Assembly: GCA_031200235.1 (NCBI GenBank)
Contig: CP133595.1
Coordinates: 1,574,877-1,638,876 of the forward strand
Length of the DNA stretch: 64,000 nt
Origin: Cuniculiplasma divulgatum
GTDB lineage: Archaea; Thermoplasmatota; Thermoplasmata; Thermoplasmatales; Thermoplasmataceae
Direction of reading: 5' to 3'
The position numbers and the translations under genes were made by a program. This document shows positions 16,487 to 26,500 of the stretch, piece by piece. The first letter of the stretch is position 1. Every line of letters starts with the position of its first letter. The notes beneath the pieces were generated by a model. It saw only the letters and a program-made list of their open reading frames with translations, was not told the DNA's origin and searched no databases.

Positions 16487-18112
16487 TCATGGAATCCTGT
16501 ACTCTCTTCCACCCAGAGTTCCCTGATCAATATTCTTCTTGGCCGCGTACTTTTCCATTTCAAGATTCCGGAGCTGTTTTCTGATAATTTTCCCGCTTAT
16601 GGTCTTTGGCAGTTCAGATACAAACTCGATCTTCTTTGGCCTCATGTACGGTGCGGTTACTGACTTCACGTGAAGGCTCAGTTCCCTTGCAAGATCGGAA
16701 CTGGGCTTGAATCCAGGCCTGAGAATCACAAAGGCCTTCACGAGGTTTCCTCTTATTTCATCAGGTGTCGGGACAACAGCGGATTCAGCAACAGCCGGGT
16801 GGCTCAGGAGTGCTGATTCCACCTCGAACGGCCCGATGCGGTAATCGGATGCCTTGATGACATCATCCGCCCTTGAAACAAACCATATGTATCCGTCAGT
16901 GTCCATTTTGCCAAGGTCGCCGGTGTAGTAGAATCCATGCTTGAATCTGTCGGCATTCAGTGCAGAGTCGTTGCCGTATCTGTCAAAGAGTCCCGGAACC
17001 CTGTTATCAATTCTAACAGCGATATTCCCCTCTTCGCCAGGTCCAAGTTCATTCCCGTCCTCATCCACAATTCTCAGATCATACTGGAGAAGAGGCTTGC
17101 CCGCAGATCCCGGCTTTATCTTGTTTGGATCAATGTTTCCGATCATTGCGGTACTCTCGGACTGCCCATAGCCATCCCTGATCGTTACCCCTGTGATCTT
17201 CTCCCATCTCGATATAATCTCCGGATTCAGCGGTTCACCTGCTGATGAACATTTCTTAAGGGCAAGCGGCCTGAAGTTATCAAGCTTCTGTACCAGAAAC
17301 ATTCTCCAAACTGTAGGGGCCGTGCAGAGGCTTGTAATGGGATAGTTTTCAAGCACAGCCAGTGACCTCTCGGCACTGAACCTTCCCTGTTCATAGGCGA
17401 AAGAGGTGGAACCAGCCACCAGAGGTGCATAAAGATTGGACCATGCCCATTTTGCCCATCCTGGGCTGCTAATGTTCCAGTGAATATCCTTAGGTCCTAT
17501 TCCAAGCCACATGGCTGTTGAAAGGTGCCCAAGCGGATAGTATCCATTATGTACAATTGCTTTCGGCTTGCCCTCAGTACCGGAAGTGAAGAAAATGGCA
17601 TGAGGCGTTTCAGGATCACGATGAATTGGCGAATATTCTGAAGGTTTCACATCAACCCTGTTCTGGAACTCTTCGCTGGTCACATCAAATATCTTGATGA
17701 AGTAACCTCTTGTCGCATTCTCAATGGATTTTCTAGAATCAGAGTCAGTAAAAACAGCCCTGGCGTTGATCTGTTCAACCCTGTACTTTATATCCCCGGA
17801 AGTGAGAAGAAGAGGCGCAGGTGAGTATACCACACCCACAAGTGCGGAAGCTATGGCGATGTACCAAAGGTCCGGAATCATTTTTGTCATTATTAGTATG
17901 GAATCACCGGTATGGATTCCCTCATCCCACAGCAGGTTTGCGTACTGCATGGACTTCCGGGTAAGTTCTCCATAAGTGATATTCTGAATGTTCTCGTCCT
18001 GGTCCATGAGCATTAAAGCCGTTTTATCCTCGTCGTGTTTCATGAGAATTTCGGTTACCCAGTTGAAATCCTTGCGACGCCGTAATTCATTCATTTCCTC
18101 AATTCTAATCAT
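16487..18112 (-). CDS. Acyl-CoA synthetase (AMP-forming), medium-chain/acetyl-CoA synthetase type
   Basis: ANL-superfamily enzyme that activates a carboxylate to acyl-AMP, then acyl-CoA. The P-loop FFTSGTEGKPKAIVH, the A5 motif GYGQSEST, the A7/A8 hinge YYTGDLGKMDTDGY, SRADDVIKASDYRIGPFEVES, and the catalytic Lys motif PKTISGKIIRK are all present. The N-terminus (FNWVTEIL) resembles the ACSM group, suggesting medium-chain or branched acids. The frame is open to 18175, but MIRIEEM at 18112 better matches family starts; an ATG at 18094 is also possible. It is divergent from pheA; no transport gene adjoins it. Confidence 0.88.
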   Translation of the reverse strand: MIRIEEMNELRRRKDFNWVTEILMKHDEDKTALMLMDQDENIQNITYGELTRKSMQYANLLWDEGIHTGDSILIMTKMIPDLWYIAIASALVGVVYSPAPLLLTSGDIKYRVEQINARAVFTDSDSRKSIENATRGYFIKIFDVTSEEFQNRVDVKPSEYSPIHRDPETPHAIFFTSGTEGKPKAIVHNGYYPLGHLSTAMWLGIGPKDIHWNISSPGWAKWAWSNLYAPLVAGSTSFAYEQGRFSAERSLAVLENYPITSLCTAPTVWRMFLVQKLDNFRPLALKKCSSAGEPLNPEIISRWEKITGVTIRDGYGQSESTAMIGNIDPNKIKPGSAGKPLLQYDLRIVDEDGNELGPGEEGNIAVRIDNRVPGLFDRYGNDSALNADRFKHGFYYTGDLGKMDTDGYIWFVSRADDVIKASDYRIGPFEVESALLSHPAVAESAVVPTPDEIRGNLVKAFVILRPGFKPSSDLARELSLHVKSVTAPYMRPKKIEFVSELPKTISGKIIRKQLRNLEMEKYAAKKNIDQGTLGGREYRIP

Positions 18113-18205
18113 GATATGCACAACACAGTTTCGCGCATTAATTTTACTGAATGGTACCATAGCTACTGCACCCATGGGTTAAATTTCATAACGCCATGAC
18201 ATGCA

Positions 18206-19090
18206 GTGCTGCAGGTTCAGCAGTTGGAGAGTGGAAATATACAGGAAAAAATTTCATCCCACACCAAGGTTGCGTATCTCGGGCCCAGAGGGACCTGGAG
18301 CGAAATAGCATCAGAATGTCTCGCACCCGGAGCAATCAAGGTACCAGGTTCAAGTTTCGCGGAAGTTCTGGAGATGGCTGAGAACGGTAGAACTGATTCT
18401 TGTGTTCTTCCAGTGGAGAATTCTGTTGAAGGCCCGGTATCTTCCGTCATTGATCTCATAGTTGGATCAAAGATCAGCATTACAGGAGAGATCATGGTTT
18501 CCGTCAGGCATATGCTCCTTTCCAATTCAGAAAAAATTGAGAGAATATACTCGCATCCACAGGCCATAGCTCAGTGCCGTAACACAATAACAAAACTATA
18601 CCCGCATGCAAGGATATATGAAGCCAGTTCCACGTCAGAAATGGCACGGAAAGTCAAGGACGAAGCCGATTCAGCCATCATAGGTTCTTCCCGGATAGCG
18701 GAGCTTTATGGCCTGACGGTAAAAGCATCGGATATCTGTGATTATTCCCTCAATCTTACGCGGTTCTTAATGCTTTCGCGGGGAGATAACGCTTCAACAG
18801 GAAATGACAAGACAACAATCACATTCGTACTGAAAGAGAATATCGCAGGTTCACTGGTGAATGCACTGCTCCCATTCTCAACAAGAAACATTAACCTCAG
18901 CATGGTGATGTCAAGGCCCGAAAAGTATAATCCCGGCACATACAGATTCGTTCTGGATGTACTCGGGCATTCTGAAGATGTTTCAATGAAAGCTGCTTTA
19001 GGAGAGCTCTCAGGTCAGTGCAGCAGTATCAGGATACTTGGCTCTTATCCGAGATCTTCATGGGACGATGCTAAGGAGCCACAGGTATGA
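18206..19090 (+). CDS. pheA: Prephenate dehydratase
   Basis: Converts prephenate to phenylpyruvate in phenylalanine synthesis. The catalytic domain shows VAYLGPRGTWSEIA, LPVENSVEGPVSSVIDL, SHPQAIAQCRN, and the NLTRFLML catalytic Thr-Arg-Phe motif. A C-terminal ACT domain (TTITFVLKENIAGSLVNALL to ILGSYPR) contains MSRPEK in place of the usual ESRP, so feedback by phenylalanine is likely but with a changed binding loop. It is monofunctional, with no chorismate mutase. The frame's first start is a GTG at 18206; the first 20 or so residues are not conserved, so the true start may be later. Confidence 0.92.
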   Translation: MLQVQQLESGNIQEKISSHTKVAYLGPRGTWSEIASECLAPGAIKVPGSSFAEVLEMAENGRTDSCVLPVENSVEGPVSSVIDLIVGSKISITGEIMVSVRHMLLSNSEKIERIYSHPQAIAQCRNTITKLYPHARIYEASSTSEMARKVKDEADSAIIGSSRIAELYGLTVKASDICDYSLNLTRFLMLSRGDNASTGNDKTTITFVLKENIAGSLVNALLPFSTRNINLSMVMSRPEKYNPGTYRFVLDVLGHSEDVSMKAALGELSGQCSSIRILGSYPRSSWDDAKEPQV

Positions 19091-19112
19091 AAAACCTGTG
19101 TGCCCAGTAGGC

Positions 19113-19391
19113 TTAAGATCGATGTATCTTTTCAGAATCTCTGGCTAGCTTTATTTCAGAGATATAAATCTCGACTTTTTTCACAATTTCTCTGTATAAA
19201 AATTCAGACACCTTCATTCTCTCATCACCAATATCTGCGAAAAGAGAGCCATGCTCTTCATGAAAGTGAAGGACGTTCTTTCCCTTATGGTAAAAATGAC
19301 CTGGTTGTTTTTCAACAATTCCCTGAATTTTCCTGACTTTCTCCAGCAGCTGATCAACGCTTTTCAGGTCATCTGAAGTTGCGTGCTTCAT
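19113..19391 (-). CDS. Small conserved-looking hypothetical protein
   Basis: A 92-residue soluble protein beginning at MKHATSDDLKSV. The frame extends upstream to 19541, but the extra 50 residues (Ser/Phe/Cys-rich, with SCCCSM) look non-coding. The central PGHFYHKGKNVLHFHEEHG and SLFADIGDE are distinctive, with two His clusters, and the rest is helical (KVSEFLYREIVKKVEIYISEI). I cannot name the family. It is convergent with pheA, 22 nt apart. Confidence 0.6.
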   Translation of the reverse strand: MKHATSDDLKSVDQLLEKVRKIQGIVEKQPGHFYHKGKNVLHFHEEHGSLFADIGDERMKVSEFLYREIVKKVEIYISEIKLARDSEKIHRS

Positions 19392-19663
19392 GGAACAGCA
19401 ACAGGAAAATTTAATGCAAAAAGATTTCTGCGCTAGAAATGGGTATTCGGAACTTAGCATGATACTATGAAGATACCATTTAAAAGCAGTTTGTGACTTA
19501 AACCCGAACGAGTACGCTTTAAATTCCACATAGGAGCTCAAAGGTATGTGTTTGCATCCATCCTTTGAGCGGAAGGGCCCGAAGCAAACAAATAGTGAAT
19601 CATTTACCCCACATGGTCCTTAAAGTTCGAAGGAAATACCATCCCAATTGTGGTTTACTACAC

Positions 19664-20188
19664 TCACAGTGGGAGTTTCTTCCAGTCCATGAGGTCTTTG
19701 TCATTCAGAGATCTGATCTCAAGTTTTTCCAGAAGATCTATGAACAGGTCGTCCCTGATTGAATCAGAATACACTTTTTCCTCAGAATGACGGAAAATTG
19801 CAGATCTTATTGCGCCTGCTGCCATGGCAGACTGGAGATGCGAAGCTTCTATGGAATCGTCCTTTATCTGTTTCGAGTATGTTCCTGATAGATCATCTTT
19901 CTGCAGATCCTTAAGAAGGTCATCAACAGTAGCTTCAAGTTTCTTGTTGTGTTCCTCTGCCAGCACTACGCGGACTTTGTATGTTGGCGCAAAGTCAATG
20001 TTATCATCATTCACCTTGAACCAGCTCTTTGCATCTTTCTCAAAGAACACTTCAGACAGTGCTTTGGCAATGAGTTTTGGATTTGAGAAGTCGACACCAG
20101 AGGTCAGGTCATAAATAACCAGTGAGCCATCGTCCGATACTCTTCTACAATTTCCAATAACCGATCTCAGATTATCTTCATTCGTCAT
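19664..20188 (-). CDS. Uncharacterised protein
   Basis: A 174-residue acidic protein with no membrane segments. A beta-rich N-terminal half (SDDGSLVIYDLTSGVDFSN, FAPTYKVRVVLAEEHN) precedes an alpha-helical half (LEATVDDLLKDLQKDD, ASHLQSAMAAGAIRSAIF, DDLFIDLLEKLEIRSL). I do not recognise the family. It stands alone between a small hypothetical gene and tRNA-Leu. An AT-rich stretch precedes the ATG (tataaacc around 20251 read from the minus side), consistent with a promoter. Coding character is supported by length and amino acid composition only. Confidence 0.6.
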   Translation of the reverse strand: MTNEDNLRSVIGNCRRVSDDGSLVIYDLTSGVDFSNPKLIAKALSEVFFEKDAKSWFKVNDDNIDFAPTYKVRVVLAEEHNKKLEATVDDLLKDLQKDDLSGTYSKQIKDDSIEASHLQSAMAAGAIRSAIFRHSEEKVYSDSIRDDLFIDLLEKLEIRSLNDKDLMDWKKLPL

Positions 20189-20378
20189 GATTGCACATTA
20201 CAATTCAAACTAAAGAGGTTTTCCGAAAGGCTTTAAAAATTACATTCTATATAAACCATATTATTACTTTTTTACAGCCCTAGGAATTTGAGCTTTTTAT
20301 TTTTTAGAATTAGTATGTTGTAGAGTTAACTCAATTCACCAAGAACTTTTCCCAGGTAGCATTCACCATAAGAAGATA

Positions 20379-20463
20379 TGCGGAGGGCCGGATTTGAACC
20401 GGCGGACCCCTACGGGAATGGACCCTGAATCCATCGCCTTTAACCTAGCTCGACAACCTCCGC
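20379..20463 (-). tRNA. tRNA-Leu (anticodon CAG)
   Basis: An 85-nt class II tRNA. The acceptor arms GCGGAGG and CCTCCGC pair completely, with discriminator A. The anticodon stem ATGGA/TCCAT encloses loop TTCAGGG, giving anticodon CAG (Leu, codon CTG). The extra arm TCCCGTAGGGG forms the long variable hairpin expected of tRNA-Leu, and the T arm is GCCGG-TTCAAAT-CCGGC. CCA is not encoded. No intron is apparent. Confidence 0.95.
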
Positions 20464-20678
20464 AAAGCAATGTGGGATTAATCTGTAATATATGAAACAT
20501 ACTAAAGACTGTTGGATTGTGGGAAAAGAATCTTTATCCAATTTGTATAATGGAGAGGTCTTGATTAATTCAGCAGTTTGCTTTCTCCCTTGATACGTAA
20601 TAATTTCATTTCAAATTGTGGAGCTAATCTTTACTTCACTTGATCGTTTGGATGTCACACAGTGGCTCAGGGCAGCGA
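20464..20678. other. Intergenic stretch, nothing recognised
   Basis: About 215 nt between tRNA-Leu and the propeller pseudogene. It is AT-rich, with tRNA-upstream sequence and no open frame, repeat or hairpin that I can support. Confidence 0.4.
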
Positions 20679-21801
20679 TCATGCACTCCGCCTTAACCAT
20701 AAAAAGACAATAACTGAAGCTGGTCCTACCACACCTGCAAACACAGCAAGAGCAGCTTCCAGTGCTGCAAAGTTTGGTGTTAGGTTAGAAGGTTGTATAT
20801 TTTCAAGAATCAGCCGGTTTCCAACGCTTGCCATCATTCTTTGATTATTCAGCTGAATTATTGCTGTAACCGTTTTGTAGTTGTCTGTCTGCCTCATGGA
20901 ACCTATATATCTGCCCGTTGTCCCGTTATAGAGAAATATTGCCTGTGAGCCATATGTTGCGACATAGAGAATTCCCGTAGAATTTGAATACATTGTGGCA
21001 GAGACACCATCCGCAGTGTTTCCAAGATTTATTTTGAATAGTATCTCGGTAATGTTATACGGATTGATTGCGTATAGTTCACTGGAAGTAGCCAACAATA
21101 ATTCTTTACCTCTTTGATCAAATTTCAAATATGTAGGATAACCAAACCTTTGACCGTATCTTACATCAGATCCATTTAGGTGCTGCAGATCATTGGCAGA
21201 TATCAATTCATTATGAAAATCGTAGTCCAGATAACTTGTATTTGATGCACCATTGAATGCATACTGGATGGCACATTGTACATTGTTCCGATAGAATAAT
21301 TAGCCACTATGTGAGTACCATTAATCTCCGTTATGTGGTTACCTTCGGAAACAAACAATCTACCTGCATTTGCAAGTACCATGCTTTCCGTGAAATTATT
21401 TTCACCGAAATCGATAACCCCAGCAATTGAATTGTTTCTGGTGTTGATCACGGTGATTCCACTTACGTTCACGCCAAGACAGGCGACATAGAGCAGACTG
21501 TTTACGGGATCATACAACTCGCCTGTACCAAACTGGTACCCAACCATCCCATTAGTTGAGATTGTGGATTGAATCTTAAGAGTGCTGGAATTATATGCAT
21601 AAACCTCATCTTTGTACAAAGAAGAAACATATATTATCTCATTTGACGGGTCAAATGCGGCAGAAGATGATGGGGAGTTCATAATTACGGTCTTAATTGA
21701 AGTATCATATTCAAGGGTAAATATAATGACTAACCTGGCAGTATCAAAAATGCTAGAATAAGAACGGCTATCGCGATTCTTGTCCTCCTTATTTCTCGCA
21801 T
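20679..21801 (-). pseudogene. Frameshifted cell-surface beta-propeller protein with C-terminal membrane anchor
   Basis: Three consecutive pieces appear to be one broken gene. Piece 1 (21730-21801) begins with ATG and encodes a signal peptide (MREIRRTRIAIAVLILAFLI) and stops after LPG. Piece 2 (21203 to about 21720) encodes YVTN/NHL-type propeller blades: FDPSNEIIYVSSLYKDEVYAYN, then YDPVNSLLYVACLG and INGTHIVANYSIG. Around 21265 the sense continues in another frame as IQYAFNGASNTSYLDYDFHN and joins piece 3 (20679-21206), with further blades and a final membrane helix (LAVFAGVVGPASVIVFLWL). Two frameshifts are therefore needed to rebuild it. Intact relatives would be surface proteins of unknown ligand. 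Sequencing error is an alternative. Confidence 0.7.
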
Positions 21802-21829
21802 CCGTAACCAGTTAAAATTACGCTTCCTC

Positions 21830-21839
21830 AATATATATA
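21830..21839 (-). promoter_or_regulatory. TATA box of the propeller pseudogene
   Basis: The run aatatatata lies about 30-38 nt before the signal-peptide ATG at 21801 on the minus strand, with gaggaag-like bases between. Its spacing suits a leaderless or very short leader transcript, so the broken gene may still be transcribed. Confidence 0.5.
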
Positions 21840-22435
21840 CATTCGCCTCATCCGTCAATTTTATACTTTAAGATGTTTACATCTTACACAATTTAGTTCT
21901 CAATGTATGGGCGGAATGTGTCCCGATGTTCAGAAAGCCAATTTATCTGTCGTGAGCCGGAAGATTTCCTGACATTTGCAAGGGCTTGAAAGCGAGGGCG
22001 GATAGACAAAAATACAGCAATGCAGTCTATACTCTCCACAGGTGAAATGGAAAGGTGCTCTTTCCAAAATTAAGACGGTTAAGATGGAATTTTTGCAATG
22101 AAATATTGACTTCGGTGACAAGCTCTCTGTAAAGGGAAGGGATGCACATCTCAAGCCCTCTGCTGCGATCAGGCTGTGGAGCCATACCAGAAAGGGATAG
22201 TGAATAGCCTCCTTCCCCTGGCACGGGAATGTCAACCAGCCAATGGTTGCTGTTCGGTGAATCAATGCCTGTGGGCGCGAGGGGAACCAGCAACGAGCCC
22301 CTCTGAGAGAGCTAGAAATAGTTAACCAACCCAGGTAATATACTCGAGCCACCTGATTTTTGCTTTAGAATCATTGGATCATTCATAAAAAATTGCTTGC
22401 AACAGATTGGAAAGAATGAACTGGTTGGTATCGAT
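21840..22435. other. Gene-free 600-nt stretch with inverted repeats
   Basis: No convincing protein is encoded; the longest frames (for example 21930-22352 minus) have unusual composition and no family resemblance. Several short inverted repeats cluster between 22233 and 22303: CAACCA/TGGTTG (22233-22249), GTTGCTG/CAGCAAC (22246-22252 with 22288-22294) and GAGGGG/CCCCTC (22279-22284 with 22298-22303). The first two share bases and exclude each other. This could be a structured RNA gene, a mobile-element remnant or a decayed gene. It does not match tRNA, SRP RNA or RNase P RNA signatures that I know. Confidence 0.4.
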
Positions 22436-23407
22436 TCAGCTCATTAACTTCTGCTTTTCGTGTCTCAGTCTCACTGTATTGTTATGAGCTACTTTCAGGA
22501 TATCTGGATACTTGCCATGACTAAGTTTTTTAACAAGATCCACGGAACTGCCAAGTGACACCTTATGGCCTGGGCTTACAATGGTATTTTTGTTTATCAC
22601 ATATGCAACCTTTTCCTCACCCATATGGACCCAGTTGTCGCTTACTGTTCCCAGTAGAAGTGATTTTGCCACTCCAATTGTTGGTATATTCAGCATAACC
22701 CCGGCATAGCTGGCAAGCCCTATTTTTCTTGGGTGAAGCAGTCCATTTCCATCTATCAGAAGAACGCCGTCAAAGTTCCCAGCAAGATCCTTTATGAATT
22801 TAAACTCCCTGAAGGCTAGATATCCGGGAATATATGGGAATCGTACTTCCTGCACGCTCTCCCTTATCTCAATATTCCCACCATCATCAATGGCCATTGC
22901 CCCATAACCGTATTCGTCATCATAGGAAACATCCACAGCAGCAACCCTGGAGGCATCAAAATCGTCAGTCAGATCAACCATGCTCCTAACTCTCTCCTGC
23001 TCATTTCTAAGAGCATTGAGGGGAAAATCTGTCTCAAAATCTTTGAATCTGATCTGTTCAAAGTTATTCACCGAATCGCCCTCAACTGTTACACCATCCC
23101 TTTCCAGTCGCCTGATCTTTTCAATTTCTCCAAGTATGTGAGTGTACTTACCAACCGTGCCGTCAGACCGTACGACCTTGTAGCAAGGTGTGCCCTCTGG
23201 ATCTGGGTTAATCGAGAGCATATATCCGCATGCCCTTGAAGCAGCAATGTCTCCAAGTGCCCTAGCAAGGTCGCCATATGTTGAAACCATACCACGGGGA
23301 ATCTGCCTCACGAGCCCGTAAAAATATGAATAGAGGTCCACATCGAGAGTACCCCCAGTTTCTATCATGTCAGTAGCATGGCTTTCGTCATTATAAGTGA
23401 TTTTCAT
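22436..23407 (-). CDS. Fused O6-alkylguanine-DNA alkyltransferase / endonuclease V
   Basis: One 323-residue protein with two repair domains. Residues about 24-110 are the alkyltransferase DNA-binding domain: IPRGMVSTYGDLARALG, ACGYMLSINP, and the acceptor-Cys motif GTPCYKVVRSDG (C75; most homologues have PCHRV). Residues about 120-323 are endonuclease V, which nicks 3' to deaminated bases such as inosine: AAVDVSY (D159), PYIPGYLAFRE (E201), LLIDGNGLLHPRKIGLA (D219), IPTIGVAKS, and H281 in SPGHKVS. The usual GLASHLG His is Tyr here. A bifunctional protein of this design has been described from Ferroplasma acidarmanus. Both domains keep their key residues, so it probably handles alkylation and deamination damage. 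Confidence 0.93.
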   Translation of the reverse strand: MKITYNDESHATDMIETGGTLDVDLYSYFYGLVRQIPRGMVSTYGDLARALGDIAASRACGYMLSINPDPEGTPCYKVVRSDGTVGKYTHILGEIEKIRRLERDGVTVEGDSVNNFEQIRFKDFETDFPLNALRNEQERVRSMVDLTDDFDASRVAAVDVSYDDEYGYGAMAIDDGGNIEIRESVQEVRFPYIPGYLAFREFKFIKDLAGNFDGVLLIDGNGLLHPRKIGLASYAGVMLNIPTIGVAKSLLLGTVSDNWVHMGEEKVAYVINKNTIVSPGHKVSLGSSVDLVKKLSHGKYPDILKVAHNNTVRLRHEKQKLMS

Positions 23408-23498
23408 TTTTGACTGTGATATAACAGAGACCCAGTTAAATATTATTCCCGCAATCTATTCACAGGGCAGCAGCGGGGCAAATTATCCAGTTTATTTC

Positions 23499-23508
23499 CT
23501 GACGTCAG
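23499..23508. promoter_or_regulatory. Palindrome upstream of the MMPL exporter gene
   Basis: CTGACGTCAG is a perfect 10-bp palindrome ending 41 nt before the exporter ATG. A TATA-like ttaattaa lies between the two, at about 23519-23527. The position just upstream of the promoter would suit a regulator site, but a 10-bp palindrome can occur by chance. Confidence 0.3.
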
Positions 23509-23549
23509 CTAATAATCCTTAATTAACTAATTTTCAATTACCTGTCTGC

Positions 23550-26500
23550 ATGTTTGAAAAACGGTTTGAAGCCGTGGGGCGCTTCTCAGAGAGAAACAGT
23601 GGAAAAATCATAATTTTCTGGATTATTCTTATATTGGTTCTTGCGCCATTTGCTTCACTCCTTTTTCATGAAACATCGTATGATCTTACCAGCAGTATAG
23701 TTCCGCCCAACGCAATGGCAACTAAGTCTGCAAACCTTGAGTCACAGTATTTCCAGAATAATTCTACCAGTGGAAGCGGCAATGGAACCCAGTCTATGGT
23801 TATGGTTACCACCAACACCTCAATAAATTCAACACCACAAATGGGCGATATGATCAGTGCCCAGAATAGCGTAAAACAATATCTTATAAGCCAGGGAATC
23901 AATGTTAGTTTTCAATCAATAGTAGGAACAGAGAATGAAACTCTGCACGGTGTTGCAGCGGCAGCATCAGGTTTTCTGGCATTAGCATATCCACTTCTGG
24001 ATCATCTTGCACAGAGCTCTAATTCAATCAATCAGTCACTAAACGCTTCACTTTCAATAATAATTGGAATCCCTGCATATTACTTTGATAACTTATCAAA
24101 ATCTAAAAGTTCATCTACCGCCTATAATGCGACAATCTATTTCATAGGTGAAATTGGAGCGTCCAATCTTATTTTCAAGCAGATCGGAATTCCATATTTC
24201 AACACGTTTGCGGCATTTTTCAATGAATCATTCGCACAAAGTTCAAAAGTTTTGAATGATATTAATTCCTCAATTATTGGCGCCTCTTTGAACCAGAGTT
24301 TAAACGCCACTCTGAAGGGAATGATCTTACAAGGTGGCTCTATCGGAAGTTTTGCCTCTCTATTCTATCAGGCAAAAGTGCCCATTGCCGTAACATTCAA
24401 TGTAACAGGATATCCTGTTAATACAGACGGACAGCTGTATTCAAGATTCGCTTACAATTTCACAGTACCAATACTTGCGCAAGGCATATCTTCCAACAGC
24501 ACTATCGTATCTGCCCTTCAGAACGACCTTAACGTAACTCCGATCGAGCTGGCAGGAGATGCCTTTAATCTGTCCCAACCGGCAGATTCCATAGCTCTTC
24601 AGTCAGAAAGTGACAGAGTTGTTTCAAATGGAATAATAAACTATTTCAGAGGAAGTCCACTAATTGCCATAAACCCTGAAAGTATTCACGCATTCGTATC
24701 GTCTGTCAACAGCACAAACAACATAAATCTAACAATATCTCAACTAATGCTGGATTATAACTTTTCGAGCTATCCTGCAGTACCACAGAGCTATGTACTG
24801 CACCAGTTCGTTGGATATGATAATTCCACGGTGATAACAATTATACTTGTCAGCTCAAATCTTTCTCTAGCCCAGACAAACAAGGTCACAAGCATCTACA
24901 CAAACGCCTTCAATGGCGTGGATGGCGTTGGTGCATATCTTGCTGGTTCGTCAGCACTGAGTTCTCAGTTGGGGTCTGAATCCATAAGCGGAATGGAAAG
25001 GGCTCTGTTTATAGGTATAGTTCTTTCAGTGATTATCGTGGGCGTATTCTTCCTTTCACCTGTTGCCGCTTTTCTTCCCCTGATGATATTCGGGGTATCA
25101 GCAGAGGTATCCATGGCCCTTAATGGTCTTCTGTACAAGTACATCCTCCATGGTTCAGTGTCATTCATTACGCCCACGCTTCTGCTTATACTCCTGCTGG
25201 GATTGGCTAGCGACTATGTCGTATACATAATGTCCAGGTACCGCAGGGAAATAAGGGCGGGAAATGAGCACCCTTCTGTAGTTTCAGCAAAGTGGTCGGG
25301 ACACGCGGTATTCACATCTGGTATTACCGTTGCTATTTCCTACATAGTCCTGTATCTTTCTCATGTGCCAATATTCAGTGATGCTGGCATTACAAATGCA
25401 GTGGGCGTCGTTGTAACAATTCTGGCTGCCAACACACTTCTTCTTGCAATCCTCAACCGTGGAAAAAGAAAGATGTTCTGGCCTTCGAAAATTTCAGCTG
25501 GGAAGCACCTTCCAGCTGAGAAGACAATGAAGAAGATAGCCGGTACCGTAATAGCGAACAAGGGAAAAATTGTTATAATTTTTGTGGTGGCATCACTCCT
25601 TGCCAGCTATGTCTATTTTGAGACCCCGTCAAATTTTGATGTTTTTGATCTTGTACCTTCAAGCAGCGGAATCCAGGCAATAAAGGTAGTAAACTCCAGC
25701 TTCAACGGAGATTTATTTGACAGGGGATACGTAATCCTGCAGTTCCAGTCTCCAGTTTACAATGGTACCGCCTTCAATACTACCGAGATAAATTCAGTAA
25801 CTGCCATTGAACAGAAATTGTTAGCAAGTGGCCATGTTTCGGAGGTCTTTGGTCCAACCTACCCGTATGGTGATTACGTTCCTGCAAATCTTTCCGGCAT
25901 ACGATCTTCTTACAGTTCTCAATATCTTTCCGAGATGAAGAGCTACATTGGCAGCGACTCACGCTATGTCATAATAGATTACCAGCTCAGTGAACTTGCC
26001 TGGCTGAATCCCTCCACAAAATTTGTGAATGACATACCTTCATTGATTTCCGGCACAGGATCTGATTACAGGGTTTATGTGGGAGGCATAACTGAAGGCC
26101 TGAACAACGCCTATTCATACACTCTATCAAGTTTCATCAAGATGGTGCCAATCCTCGCCATTGCAATTTTTGCAGTCCTTCTCATTCAGCTGAGCAGCCT
26201 ATTTACTCCGTTAAGGCTGATCCTCATGGTGCTTGCATCTGTGATAATCTCGCTGGCAATCACGTATCTGGCAGTGCACTACTATGCAGGGCTTCCAATA
26301 TTGATCTTCCTGCCCATGTTCACCGTAATAACCCTCCTTGCGGTTGGCCTGGATTACGATATTTTCATGGTGACAAGGGTTCGCGAGGAAGCATACAAGG
26401 GGAAGAGTGATGAGGAAGGCGTCAGGGTGAGCCTGGAAGAGAATGGTGGTGTTATAATCACGCTGGGTGTTCTCCTGTTTGCGACATTTGGATCTCTGGC

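Noticed and set aside
21930-22352. A 140-codon minus-strand open frame
   Set aside because: Its composition (Ser, Arg, Trp and Cys scattered without pattern) and lack of a promoter or ribosome-binding site look like chance openness; no family resemblance.
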